Part shown: piece by piece, positions 22,510 through 32,758 of the stretch
Layout: each line of letters begins with the position of its first letter
Numbering within the stretch: position 1 is the first letter of the stretch
NCBI RefSeq assembly: GCF_030269925.1
Contig: NC_085130.1
Coordinates: forward strand, 3,608,501-3,672,500
Origin: Bombyx mori
Taxonomy: Eukaryota; Arthropoda; Insecta; Lepidoptera; Bombycidae
Direction: 5' to 3'
Length of the DNA: 64,000 nucleotides
Notes under the pieces: model-generated
Told to the model about the DNA's origin: nothing
The model's input: the letters and a program-made list of their open reading frames with translations, nothing else
Databases searched by the model: none
Made by a program: the position numbers and the translations under genes

Positions 22510-22875
22510 TTCCTACCTAGGCTGATAGCCTTGAGAGGCTATTTCAGCGTAACCTTAACTAGTAGGTGAGCTCACGGGACTCAAACCTGACGACGTTGCT
22601 AACACGAACCCTCGTAAGAGCCGTGCTTCGCAGAATCTACCACCGGATCGGAAACGCGACCCACTAAGAAGATCCGGCGAGAAACTCAGTGGGCTGTGTC
22701 TGTGGGCTAATTTACTCGTCGAGCGCTTCGTCGCAAGCGACGGGTTCGACGAGAACGATAACCGGTGCTTGAGGTACCTAAAAGCACCGTTAGTGGATCG
22801 GGAGGATCCGAAATGACGTGTTTTGGGCGACGTCGACTGCTTTCCATTCTGCCCGCAGGATCGGGATTGAATTTT
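22510..22875 (-). mobile_element. BMC1-type LINE 3' end
   Basis: From TCCTACCTAGGCTGATAGCC through GATCCGGCGAGAAACTCAGT to TTCTGCCCGCAGGATCGGGA. The most complete 3' end of the family here, at about 360 bp. Confidence 0.75.
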
Positions 22876-23062
22876 AATAGAAGACCAAGCACAGGCAATA
22901 AATACAAATACAAAGGCAATAAAAAAAAAAAAAAAAAGTAATATACAGGAATTAAGCTACTACCCTACATAAGCAATGTCAGTCAGGGTTGCCAACCGTA
23001 GTTTTGTTACATAGACAGCTTAATATCTCGTAATTTGAGTTTCCTCTGACCTAGTCCCATTT

Positions 23063-23234
23063 GGTAGAGGTCCCAAACGATGGTCGGACCAAATAGCGGA
23101 GGAACTGGGAATACCTATCAGCGACGCACTCCACCGGGCTGCAGGGCGGGATCGATGGAGACAGTTGGTTGACGAAATCGGACGGAGTCACGATCCTCAG
23201 CAGTGAGGAACCGATCGAAGAGAGAGAGAGAGAG
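23063..23234 (+). mobile_element. RTE-type LINE 3' end with GA-repeat tail
   Basis: Open frame GRGPKRWSDQIAEELG, then ALHRAAGRDRWRQLVDEI and SHDPQQ to the stop at 23206. This is the same C-terminal signature as at 1408. After the stop the copy ends in (GA)n at 23218-23234. Truncated upstream of 23063. Confidence 0.75.
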
Positions 23235-23504
23235 TCCCATTTATAGGGCAAACTTTTAAGTTTAGAAATTAGAAAACGAAAATTAATTTTTATCAATCAC
23301 GTAATTGGTCGAGATACGTATATTTGATCTACGGAACCCTTTAAAAAGCCTAGACCGATACACGCTTGCCTAGTTTATATATTTTAATAATACTGTGGCG
23401 GTCCAGTCATTACTACGCTTCATTTTAAATGCGTCGTGGATGATAATTATTTTTCAATTTGTTCACAGTTTTGGGTATTCCTGGAAGTGTAGCGCGTAGT
23501 GCGT

Positions 23505-23580
23505 AACTTGCACGGGTACTTGGCGCCGCCCCGCCTATTTCTGACGCGATGCCGTCATGGATTCCGGTTTGAAGGGCGGA
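23505..23580 (+). mobile_element. Old Bm1 fragment
   Basis: GCGTAACTTGCACGGGTACT and GGATTCCGGTTTGAAGGGCG resemble the Bm1 body. A younger Bm1 copy is joined at its 3' side. Confidence 0.55.
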
Positions 23581-23583
23581 ACT

Positions 23584-23826
23584 ACTGGTGGTAGGACCTC
23601 TTGTGAGTCCGCACAGGTAGGTACCACCACCCTGCCTATTTCTGCCGTGAAGCAGTAATGTGTTTCGGTTTGAAGGGTGGAGCAGCCGTTGTAACTATAC
23701 TGAGACCTTAGAACTTATATCTCAGGGTGGGTGGCGCATTTACGTTGTAGATGTCTATGGGCTCCAGTAACCACTTAACCAGGTGGGCTGTGAGCTCGTC
23801 CACCTATCTAAGCAATAAAAAAAAAC
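23584..23826 (+). mobile_element. Bm1 SINE, headless copy
   Basis: Starts exactly at ACTGGTGGTAGGACCTC and ends ..CTATCTAAGCAATAAAAAAA. Close to consensus and inserted beside an older copy. Confidence 0.9.
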
Positions 23827-24844
23827 AACCGTTAGACTGTACAATTCCATGTACCTTATACAAGCAACGTGACATAAAAAAAACACAATCATCTTGAATT
23901 GAATTGACAACGAACTATTAACAAAAAACCTTACATTTATGTTAAATACATATTATATATAAAGAAAAACAATTAGTATTTAAAACCTCTAAAACCGTTT
24001 ATTTAAAAAATATATTTTTCTTAGAATATTTACTGACATGTAAGTAGGCTTTCGAAAAAAGAGAAGTTCAGTTTTACATGACCATCGATATATTACCACT
24101 AGATAACGCATCACATACAAAAACCAAACACAAAAATGGCATCGACTAACTGATCTGACTACACCATCAAGTGGAGAAAAACGATGTATAATATAATAAT
24201 TGTAACCTAAACTATGCCTTTTCCCCAAGCAATAAAGTGCAGTTTAGATTATTTTAACATTCACTTACGACTTTACGCCATGAATGACAGAAAAAGATAG
24301 TTTTTTACAATAACTTTTATTCCAAATTTAACCTTATCCCCTTAAAAATAAAGCAAAAATTTACACGCATAGCATTTTACTTACGCCCTTTTAAACTTAC
24401 GATATTAAGACTTTACTGCTCCGAACAGAGTATTACGGAGTCGCACTTTATACTTTTTTGTAAGAATATTTTGAGTAATTTATTTTTTATTATGTTTTTT
24501 TAATTCATATTCATTCAATTTTTTAAATTTTTTCAATTTAATTCCATATGATTAACAACAAATATTGTATAACTATAGATAATTATACCTGAGTTAGCTA
24601 TATTGTACCTTGCACATCGGTGGGAAAAATAGATAAGAGCTTTTTAAATCACAAAAACATAATCCCCATCAAATTGTTTTATTTATTAAATACATGTCAG
24701 ATTCGGTAAAATGGTCTGCACAAACCACACTGGAGCAATTAGGTTTGAAATAATTGTTGCTTCTTTTTTCTTTTATTACTCTGTTATTAAATCTGTAAAA
24801 ATGTAAAAACAAATTCCAGTTTACAGATTTCACTTCGCCGTCCA
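23827..24844. other. Unassigned 1-kb AT-rich interval
   Basis: No recognisable element and no frame above 80 codons. Confidence 0.4.
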
Positions 24845-25292
24845 TTGTACAGACGTCTGTTGCATTCGTATCTGATCTAGCGATACACGGGGTGTTCGAA
24901 TCCCAGGCGGGTACCAATTTTTCTAATGAAATACGTACTTAACAAATGTTCACAATTGACTTCCACGGTGAACGAATAACATCGTGTAATAAAAATCAAA
25001 CCCGCAAAATAATTTGCGTAATTACTGGTTGTAGGACCTCTTGTGGGTCCGCACGAGTAGGTACCACCACCCCACCTATTTCTGCCGTGAAGCAGTAATG
25101 CATTTCGGTTTGAAGGGTGGGGCAGCCGTTGTAACTATACTTGAGACCTTAGAAGTTATATCTCAAGGTGGGTGGCGCAAATGCGCAAATGGCAACGTAA
25201 ATACGCTGTAGATGTCTATGGGCTCCAGTATAACCACTTAGCTCCAGGTGGGCTGTGAGCTCGTCCACCCATCTAAGCAATAAAAAATAATA
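24845..25292 (+). mobile_element. Bm1 SINE with decayed tRNA-like head
   Basis: The A-box region is degraded, but the B-box-like GTGTTCGAATCCC, the linker and the full body with ATCTAAGCAATAAAAAATAA are present. A short duplication (CGCAAATGCGCAAATGGCAA) lies in the body. Confidence 0.85.
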
Positions 25293-26734
25293 AAAAAATA
25301 AAAAATTATGTGACTCCACTACACTTGTTCTGAAATAGCCCTATTTCATCCTTGTCTTGCATGTAACCGTTATTATGTGTGCGAAAGAAATAACTGCGAA
25401 GCAAAATAATAGGATTTAATTTCTTGAAGTACTAATTTGGTAAGAATAACTGATTTATTTCAAATATTTATCACTATCTGTTAATAAAAATTATAAAACT
25501 TACCAAAAATACTAAATTTCATGTTGTTTTCTCTTTATAAACGTGTTTTTTACATCTTTTTACAGCGCATTTTAGGATCGTTCCACTCGACGGTCGGCGT
25601 GACACTGACGGCAAAACAGTGCTTAACATGAATCTAAGCACTGTTTTGTTTGGTTACTTTTGACGCCTTTACGCGGGATCTAGTGGTAATATATCGATGT
25701 ACATGACTCAATAAAACTGTTTAAAATAATAATTAAAAAAGGAGATTAATAACTTTTGATGTTGCTTTCTTAATATATTACCAAAAACGCAATTACTTAA
25801 GTATTTTATTGTTCAATCATTCTAGAACATTCCATGTTATTATATGTATATAAAACTTCACTGGGGTTTTCTTTACTGAATGTTTGTGTGATGTTACATA
25901 TGACACTAAATTATCGAATAAAAAAATCGAATTTAGATGAAATATCGACATAGTCATGGTTTATGACTTAGATTTACAGATAAGATCATTTTTGCTATGG
26001 TAAATTACATGAGGCGGACAACGTCCACTGTATCTGCTGTGACAGCGTGTGACAAGTATGACAGCGTGTTCGTTGGTAAGGGATTTTACTCTACGTAAAT
26101 CTACAAATCGGCTGGTAATTTATAGGACAGACAGCAAAACAAACATCTTGTTAGCCCGAGAAAGAAATCGGTTGTCTGTAAAGTCGGCTTACTGACGATA
26201 GTTGAAGGTGACAACGTCATAAGAAAATACTGATGGAATGGTTTCATTTTTCAATTATCGCAATTATCGTTGCTATAAACAATTGACACCACATTCACTT
26301 TTCACTGAACTTCATACTTGACGAAAACATGTAATTTTATTATTGTATAGCAGCTGGCGGATGCATCGCTCACTCAAGTAGGAGAGAGACAGATGTCGAA
26401 CGCTGCCGAACGCGGAGGCCGATTGTGCCTCTTTGTCGCACGTTGCGCGCTCTCGCTTGCACTTCAAGCCTTAAATGGAACGCCTCCTGACTCATGTTTT
26501 TTCGTGCGTGCAGCCGGCTCCATCGAATTATAAGACGTTGTCACGTCAAAAAGTACGCAATGTCATTAAAATTCTCTCTAAATTTTCAGATTAGCGTTTG
26601 GTTGAACACAGGGAGCTTCTAGTGTGTGTGTAAAATAATTTTGGCTAAGATCGCATTTTTTGTATATAGAGTTTCTACCTTTGAAATGGAAATCTGTAAA
26701 GCTTTTGTGCTCGCTTTACGCTAGATGTCTGGTT
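25293..26734. other. Unassigned 1.4-kb interval with hairpin and GC-rich island
   Basis: Holds the perfect hairpin at 25612-25648. A GC-rich island at about 26345-26560 contains CGAACGCGGAGGCCGATTGT and CTTAAATGGAACGCCTCC. I recall similar text from other lepidopteran genomes, so it may be an unnamed repeat. No open frame spans it. Confidence 0.4.
25612..25648. ncRNA. Candidate hairpin RNA (perfect 14-bp stem, 9-base loop)
   Basis: CAAAACAGTGCTTA at 25612-25625 and TAAGCACTGTTTTG at 25635-25648 pair without mismatch. Further out GTGAC can pair with GTTAC and GGC with GCC across internal loops, giving a miRNA-precursor-like shape of roughly 90 bases. There is no expression evidence, and it could equally be a palindromic repeat remnant. 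Confidence 0.3.
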
Positions 26735-26985
26735 ACTGGTGGTAAGACCTCTTGTGAGTCCGCAAGCGGTAGCTACCACCACCCTGCCTATTTCGGCCGT
26801 GAAGCAGTAATGCGTTTCGTTTTGAAGGTTGGGGCAGCCGCTGTAACTATACTTGAGACTTAAGAACATATATTTCAAGATAGGTGACGCATTTACGTTG
26901 TAGATGTCTATGGGCTCCAGTAACCACTTAACACCAGGCGGGCTGTGAGCTCGTCCACTCATCTAAGCAATAAAAAAAATTAAAA
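26735..26985 (+). mobile_element. Bm1 SINE, headless copy
   Basis: Starts ACTGGTGGTAAGACCTC and ends ..CATCTAAGCAATAAAAAAAA. Confidence 0.9.
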
Positions 26986-27020
26986 AATCAGTTGACGCGC
27001 GAGTCTACTCAACTAATCCC

Positions 27021-27335
27021 TACCTGATGGCTGGTAGTCTAAGGGGCTAGCTATTCCAGCTACTCACAGACCGGTAGGTGAGCTCACGGGTTTGACCTCT
27101 GAGATAATTCCTAACAATGGTCCAAGCAAAAAAAAAAAAAAAGTAGGCAGCGGTTTGGCTCTGCCCCTGGCATTGCTGAAGTCCACGGGCGACGGTAACA
27201 ACTCACCATTAGCTGAGCTGAGTGGGCCGTATGCTCGTCTGCCTACATGGGCAAAAAAAAAAGAAGCAGTGATTCGCTGAATCTACTACCAGATCGGAAT
27301 TGCGACTCACTGAGAAGATCCGGCAAGAATTCCAA
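27021..27335 (-). mobile_element. BMC1-type LINE fragment split by a jockey-like LINE tail
   Basis: CCCTACCTGATGGCTGGTAG to GGTCCAAGCAA (27021-27125) resumes as GAAGCAGTGATTCGCTGAAT at 27268. Between lies the LINE tail at 27126-27262. Confidence 0.65.
27126..27262 (+). mobile_element. Jockey-like LINE 3' end (GLALPLALLKS tail family)
   Basis: GGCAGCGGTTTGGCTCTGCC, GGCATTGCTGAAGTCCACGG and TCTGCCTACATGGGCAAAAA match the 3' end of the copies at 48653 (-), 51427 (-) and 60402 (+). Only the last ~120 bp are present. Confidence 0.75.
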
Positions 27336-27479
27336 CGCCGTAATTTTTTACATACATTTAGCATTAGTAGCATGATAATTTTAGTAATTACCGTACTTTC
27401 CGCATAATCCGCGGTCTATTTCTTTGGAGAGCATCGAGTTCAAAATGTTTTACTTTTATCATTTAGGTACATTCATTTC

Positions 27480-27595
27480 GAACATTTTTCATTACTTAAT
27501 ACATTTGATCTATTTATCAAGATCATTTACAGGCGAGCCTTATTCTGTAGGTACTTAACTAATTTTAAAGAAAAACAAATGAAGAATTCCTTTTA
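27480..27595. repeat. Direct repeat, left copy, flanking a Helitron
   Basis: GAACATTTTTCATTACTTAA through GAATTCCTTTTA recurs at 28015-28127 with few differences. The two copies lie on either side of the Helitron at 27596-28010. Confidence 0.85.
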
Positions 27596-28010
27596 ATAGA
27601 GGTCCCGCTGTAGTCAAGGTTCGACTATAATTAATTGGAATTGTAAGTTTGTACACTATTAAGATTGTATTTTATACTTCTATAATCACAAATTTCGCCA
27701 AGACTACACTATAAAAAAATATTAATAAAGACAAACAATATTTAATCTCAATTTGACAACAGACGTCAAGAACAAAAGTTTGACAATAAATAGTGTGCAT
27801 GCGTGTGTGCGTCAAATACATGGTATGTAGTGTGTGTAATGTTTTCTTTATTGATTTAATGTATCTTTTATGCATTATTTTAATAAAATATTAGCATTGT
27901 GCACTTCTTCTCTATATTCTCTATAAGTGTGGAAAATTTCATACTCCTCCGTCCGCGCAATTTTCGTAAAAAGGGATACAAAGTTTTTGCTTCTCGTATT
28001 AATATATAGA
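27596..28010 (-). mobile_element. Non-autonomous Helitron (GGTCCCGCAGTAGTCG family)
   Basis: Minus orientation: starts here as ATAGAGGTCCCGCTGTAGTC (the terminal CTAG is changed to ATAG) and ends ..CTCGTATTAATATATAGA before T. Other copies are at 34569 (-), 38439 (+) and 40242 (-). No coding sequence. Confidence 0.85.
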
Positions 28011-28014
28011 TTTA

Positions 28015-28127
28015 GAACATTTTTCATTACTTAATACATTTTATCTATTTATCAAGATCATTTACAGACGAGCCTTATTCTGTAAGTAACTAATTTTAAA
28101 GAAAAACAGATAAAGAATTCCTTTTAT
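28015..28127. repeat. Direct repeat, right copy, flanking a Helitron
   Basis: Second copy of the 27480-27595 unit, immediately beyond the Helitron end. Confidence 0.85.
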
Positions 28128-28659
28128 AATACATAATTTGATATGATAATTTATGGGCTACATGATCGTCCGTTACCAGGAAATTTAATTAAAAGAAGCG
28201 TTACATGAGTCGACTATTATCAAAGTCGGCAATGTGACTTTTGAATAATTATCGGTAAATCAGAAAAACGAATTATTGACTTTGTATTCCATTGGCAGTC
28301 ACAAAACTCTTCTGAACGACATCTTAGATAAATAACAGGTTAAGTATTAACCTTTATTTAATGCAGGTTTTGAACCGTATTCTTTGAAGGAGACGATTAT
28401 ATTCAAATCAATCTGTATTGACATATCAATAACATTTTTTTGTCCAAATGCACAGATTGCCACCTTTGATAATAGACGACTCACATCTAATAATAATATA
28501 CTTGATGATAAATAAAAAACGCGAAATTAAACCCGCTAAAGTAATTAAAATTATGTCTCCTGAAAAACGATAAAAGTAAATATTTAATAAATCATAAAAA
28601 ATATTTAGAAACAAAACACGCAGAGGTCATTCGGTCCGAATTTAGGATTCCCTTTGTTA
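28128..28659. other. Unassigned AT-rich sequence
   Basis: Nothing recognised. Confidence 0.4.
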
Positions 28660-28832
28660 TGGCAACTAAAGACTGACATATATTCTTATATACGTTTAAA
28701 TAAAAATGATACACACCCACACAAAGAGCAAACAAAGCTGTTTATGAGACAAAGGTTTGCTCTATGTAAGATCGAACCCACGACCCTGGACGCAACAGTC
28801 AGTGCCGATAACTACTGCACCACCAGAAAATG
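28660..28832 (-). mobile_element. tRNA-derived SINE (not Bm1)
   Basis: On the minus strand: TGGTGGTGCAGTAGTTATC (A box), then GTCGTGGGTTCGATCTTAC (B box), then GCAAACCTTTGTCTCATAAA and TGCTCTTTGTGTGGGTGTG. This order matches a widespread lepidopteran tRNA-related SINE. It is not a functional tRNA: no intact acceptor or anticodon arms. Confidence 0.7.
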
Positions 28833-29489
28833 ATAACTAATGAGAATTGCGTGCAAACAAAGAAAAAAAATATCTGTTTACTACGCAATACGTATTATAA
28901 TTGGTCCGTGTAAGTTTTATTTTCTACGCAATACGCATTATAATCGGTTGGTGTTTGTTATCAAAACGCGTTTTACATTGCCATTACAATTTCTATGTGT
29001 TAGATGTATGATTAATATAATAATATCGAAGGGTAAAAGGCTGTTTGCTTTGAGCGACATTTTTGCAACTTTACAGCGGAGCCTCGTAAAGTTTAAAATT
29101 TGGAAAAAATATCATTACAAAAAAAACTTCTTCATCTATTTAAATGGAGTAAACACATCGAATATACACAATAAATTAAAAACATCGAACTCTTGATGAT
29201 AATACCAAATAAAACGGGCCTTTAATTACAAAGATAAAGGTCGGATATTAAGTGAAATGTCGCTTAAGCCCAATAGCTTTTCAACCCTCGATATGAATCA
29301 AGACGTTGAAACATAAGCCCCGGTTACCGCTCAACACCAGGTGGGCCGTAAGCTCGTCTCAAACAAGTTCGTCTTCACGAATTAAAAGTCATTCATTATA
29401 AGTCAACTTTCAAAGAGACTACACCAACACCAAGTTTTGTTGATATCGGTTGAATATTTTTCCAACAGCGCCACAGTACAAATAATCGT
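28833..29489. other. Unassigned sequence with a Bm1 scrap
   Basis: A 118-codon plus-strand frame at 28840-29196 is AT-rich, has no recognisable domain and is probably chance. CGCTCAACACCAGGTGGGCC at 29326 is a short Bm1 3' fragment. Confidence 0.4.
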
Positions 29490-29648
29490 TCGCGAGGCAG
29501 CTACTCTTGAGTTGTTAGGGTCTCCTTTGGAGGCGCTCGTGTAGCTGTTATAAAATCCCACCCGTTCAAGCTGAGCTCTTGCTCGCCCACCTGTCCTGGT
29601 AAAACTGGAAAGGCCTTCGACCCACCATTAATCTTTCAAACATAAAAA
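29490..29648 (+). mobile_element. BMC1-type LINE variant tail
   Basis: GAGGCGCTCGTGTAGCTG, CCACCTGTCCTGGTAAAACT and GGAAAGGCCTTCGACCCACC with an A-rich end. The same tail type as at 2393 and 39800. Confidence 0.6.
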
Positions 29649-29720
29649 AGTCCAAATACGTACACAGTACAAACTGAACTAACAATTAATTTCATCTGTT
29701 TGTCATCCCGCTGAAGCAGT

Positions 29721-29815
29721 GTGCTTAGTGCGAGTTTTTTTTTAACGTTCTCGATAGCGTAAAAGTTAACTCAACCTTGTATCGAGTTGGAACAGCGCCC
29801 CTAGCGGCAAAGAAA
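29721..29815. mobile_element. MITE half-copy
   Basis: The left arm GTGCTTAGTGCGAG, then AACGTTCTCGATAGCGTAAA as at 1054, followed by GCGCCCCTAGCGGCAAAG. The right arm is missing. Confidence 0.7.
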
Positions 29816-30004
29816 ACGAAAAATGAAAACGAAGTGAAAAGGATATTTAGACATTCTATTTGAAAATCAAGCATACGTACATACAAAGCAAGGTAATTGC
29901 GTGTTAAAAAGTAGAGCAATACTTGAAAAGAAGAAGTCGACGTACCATAACTTGAGAGACAGACTAGAGAGACAGCGTTAGATAGATTCAGAACCAAGAT
30001 TTTT
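29816..30004. other. Unassigned sequence
   Basis: AT-rich spacer. Confidence 0.4.
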
Positions 30005-30242
30005 ATTTTATTTATTTTTTTACCATATATGGTTGGACGAGCTTACAGCCCACCTGGTGTGAAGTGGTTACCGGAGCCCATAGAAATCTACAACGTAAAT
30101 GCGCCCCCCTACTTAGAGATATGAATTCTAAGGTCTCAGTATAGTTACAACGGCTGCCCCACCCTTCAAAGGTATTACAGCTTCACGGCAGGCACGGTAG
30201 TGATCCTATCCGTGCGAATTCACAACAGATCCTACCACCAGT
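30005..30242 (-). mobile_element. Bm1 SINE, headless copy
   Basis: From TATGGTTGGACGAGCTTACA to GATCCTACCACCAGT, with small deletions in the body. Confidence 0.85.
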
Positions 30243-30249
30243 ACTACTA

Positions 30250-30476
30250 CTCTTTTTTTTCCTACCTATGCTGATAGCCTTGAGAGCCTATTTCAGCTTC
30301 ACCCTAACATGTAGGTGAGCTCACGGGGCTCAAACCGGAGTGTTGCTAACACTGGCCCCAGCAAGAGCAGTGCTTCGCAGAATCTACCACCGGATCGGAA
30401 ACGCGATCCACTGAGAAGATCCGGCGAGAAACTCAGTGGGCTGTGTCTATGGGTTAATTCACTCGTCGAGCCCTTC
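30250..30476 (-). mobile_element. BMC1-type LINE 3' end
   Basis: TTTTTTTTCCTACCTATGCT, AGGTGAGCTCACGGGGCTCA and GATCCGGCGAGAAACTCAGT to CTCGTCGAGCCCTTC. A headed Bm1 follows within 12 bp. Confidence 0.75.
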
Positions 30477-30487
30477 TCAGTAAGTAA

Positions 30488-30938
30488 GTTTTGAAGTCGT
30501 CGTGGCCTAAAGGATAAGACGTCCGATGCATTCGTGTTGAGCGGTGCACCGGTGTTCGAATCTCGCAGGCGGGTACCAATTTTTCTAATGAAATATGTAC
30601 TTAAAAAATGTTCACGATTGACTTCCACGGTGAAGGAATAAGACATCGTGGAAAAAAAATTAAACCCGCAAAATTATAATTTGCGTAATTACTGGTGGTA
30701 GGACCTCTTGTGAGTCCGCGCGGGCAGGTACCACCGCCCTGCTTATTTCTGCCGTGAAGCAGTAATGCGTCTCGGTTTGAAGGGTGGGGCAGCCGTTGTA
30801 ACTATACTTGAGACCTTAGAACTTATATCTCAAGGTGGGTGGCGCATTTACGTTGTAGATGTCTATGGGCTCCAGTAACCACTTGACACCAGGTGGGCTG
30901 TGGGCTCGTCCACCCATCTAAGCAATAAAAAATAAAAA
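30488..30938 (+). mobile_element. Bm1 SINE, full-length with tRNA-like head
   Basis: GAAGTCGTCGTGGCCTAAAG (A-box region), GTGTTCGAATCTCGC (B box), linker, body and ..CATCTAAGCAATAAAAAATA. About 450 bp, one of the two best headed copies. Confidence 0.92.
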
Positions 30939-31235
30939 ACCAACAGATCGTGTGTAGGTATTAGTAATTGTCCGCCAAAATCGAAATTTTAAATAAAATC
31001 CACACTGACAAATTTTAAAATCTACAAGTACTTGACTGTCTACACGCAATTGCACTAGGCCGTGCTATCTTAAGATAACATTAGATAAGTCACAGGAAAC
31101 CGGGAATATTTGATAACGTGCCTTCGTGTTTGCTTTAAGACACTTTATAACATAATACGGGATCCATTCTTTTTTTTCCCGTTTGGTAAAAACTAAATTA
31201 AAATTTATGATAGTTTTTTTAAGAGTATATTGAGT
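30939..31235. other. Unassigned sequence
   Basis: AT-rich with nothing recognised. Confidence 0.4.
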
Positions 31236-31476
31236 TTTTTTTAATAGCTTAGGTGGGTGGACGAGGTCACAGCCCACCTGGTGTTAAGTGGTTACTGGAG
31301 CCCACAGACATCTATAACGTAAATGCGCCACCCACCTTGAGATAAGTTCTAAGGTCTCAAGTATAGTTACAAAGACTGCCCCACCCTTCAAACCGAAAGG
31401 CATTACTGCTTCACGGCAGAAATAGGAGGGGTGGTGGTACCTACCCGTGCGGACTCACAAGAGGTCCTACCACCAG
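31236..31476 (-). mobile_element. Bm1 SINE, headless copy
   Basis: From TTTTTAATAGCTTAGGTGGG to GGTCCTACCACCAGC. Confidence 0.88.
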
Positions 31477-31995
31477 CGTGTTATTAATATCACAGAGTTA
31501 ATGATTGACACCGTCCACTCTGAGATAGGCAGGCTTATATTACGTAAGCTGAATTAGCTTTAAGTAAGATTGTACCTACCGGTGCGCGGAGGAGATACCA
31601 CGTGACAACGTGACGTAAAATATTGAATATTTTTTTTATGGAACACTTATTCCCTTTCCATCCCGTAATAAGTACAACGGAGCATGTAAATAACAAGCAG
31701 AAAACACGCAATACGCCGTGATATGGCAAATGGAAGACAATACCAATAAAATCAATTCGCGTAAAATATACGTTCTCAGAGACGCGACCGTTTTTTTATC
31801 ACTCAAAAACAGACAGGACCCGGATGAAATATATTCTATGGAAGAGGTTAAATAAAGGCTGGTGATTGTTTGAGGCCGAATTTGTGATCCGGATTCGGGG
31901 CGAGCGCGAACATAAATTACGCTTCGCAACAAATACGTTAATTCAACAAAAAATATCTATAATATGTATATTGCACTTTTAGACATGATTGTTGG
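31477..31995. other. Unassigned sequence
   Basis: Short minus-strand frames (64-98 codons) at 31535-31932 overlap and show no domain. Confidence 0.4.
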
Positions 31996-32106
31996 TTTTT
32001 TTTTTTATTGCTTAGATGGGTGATCAAGCACACAGACCACCTGGTGTTAAGTGGTTACTGGAGCCCATAGACATCTATGACGGAAATGCGCCATTCACCT
32101 TGATAT
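31996..32106 (-). mobile_element. Bm1 SINE 3' part
   Basis: From the T run and TTGCTTAGATGGGTGATCAA to GCCATTCACCTTGATATACC. It stops where the inverted copy begins. Confidence 0.8.
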
Positions 32107-32116
32107 ACCACTTTTC

Positions 32117-32355
32117 ACTGGTGGTAGGACCTCTTGGGAGTCCGCACGGGAAGGTACCACCACCCCGCCAATTTTCGCCGTGAAGCAGTAATGCGTTTCG
32201 GTTCGAAGGGTGGGGTAGCCGTTGTAACTATACTGAGACCTTAGAACATATCTCAAGGTGGGTGGCGCGTTTACGTTGTAGATGTCTATGGGCACTAGTA
32301 ACCACTTAACACCAGGTGGACTGTGAGCTCGTCCATCCACATAAGCAATTAAAAA
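32117..32355 (+). mobile_element. Bm1 SINE, headless copy
   Basis: Starts ACTGGTGGTAGGACCTC and ends ..CACATAAGCAATTAAAAAAA. It is inserted within, or recombined with, the surrounding minus-strand Bm1: the minus copy resumes at 32377 with AAGTTCTAAGGTCTCAAGT, so 31996-32106 and 32377-32512 are two halves of one older copy. Confidence 0.88.
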
Positions 32356-32376
32356 AATAATTAAAAAATATATATA

Positions 32377-32512
32377 TAAATAAGTTCTAAGGTCTCAAGT
32401 ATAGTTACAAAAACTGCCCCACCCTTCAAACCGAAACGCATTACTGTCTCACGGCAGAAATAGGTACGGTGGTAGTATCCACCCGCGCGGACTCACAGGA
32501 GGTCCTACCACC
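32377..32512 (-). mobile_element. Bm1 SINE 5' part (second half of the 31996 copy)
   Basis: AAGTTCTAAGGTCTCAAGT to GGTCCTACCACCAGT. Together with 32513-32645 it repeats the arrangement at 17440-17700. Confidence 0.8.
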
Positions 32513-32645
32513 AGTAAAATTGTTATATTTACACCAGTAACATTAGTCTTATTGCTGCGATGGATGAACGACTTCGCGGTCCAAATGGCGCTTAGTGCTT
32601 ACAAAAATCCACAGACATCAATCACGCTAATGCTATCACTCACAG
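32513..32645 (-). repeat. Bm1-associated unit, second copy of 17572-17720
   Basis: ACACCAGTAACATTAGTCTT, GCTGCGATGGATGAACGACT and CACAGACATCAATCACGCTA. The similarity stops at CTCAC, just before MITE-like sequence. Confidence 0.7.
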
Positions 32646-32667
32646 GTGGAATAGCTTCCCTTCCCAG

Positions 32668-32705
32668 CTTTTATGCGATCGAGAACTTAAAAAACTAAGC
32701 ACCCT
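32668..32705. mobile_element. MITE right-arm remnant
   Basis: GCTTTTATGCGATCGAGAAC then AAAAAACTAAGCACCC corresponds to the right arm of the 1054-1222 element. Confidence 0.5.
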
Positions 32706-32758
32706 AAGGAGCTGTAGTTAGTTAGGGTTAGCCACGACCTACGAAACAATCAAATTAC

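Noticed and set aside
28840..29196. 118-codon AT-rich ORF as a host gene
   Set aside because: No domain, low-complexity AT-rich codons, no splice or promoter context. Expected by chance in DNA of this composition.
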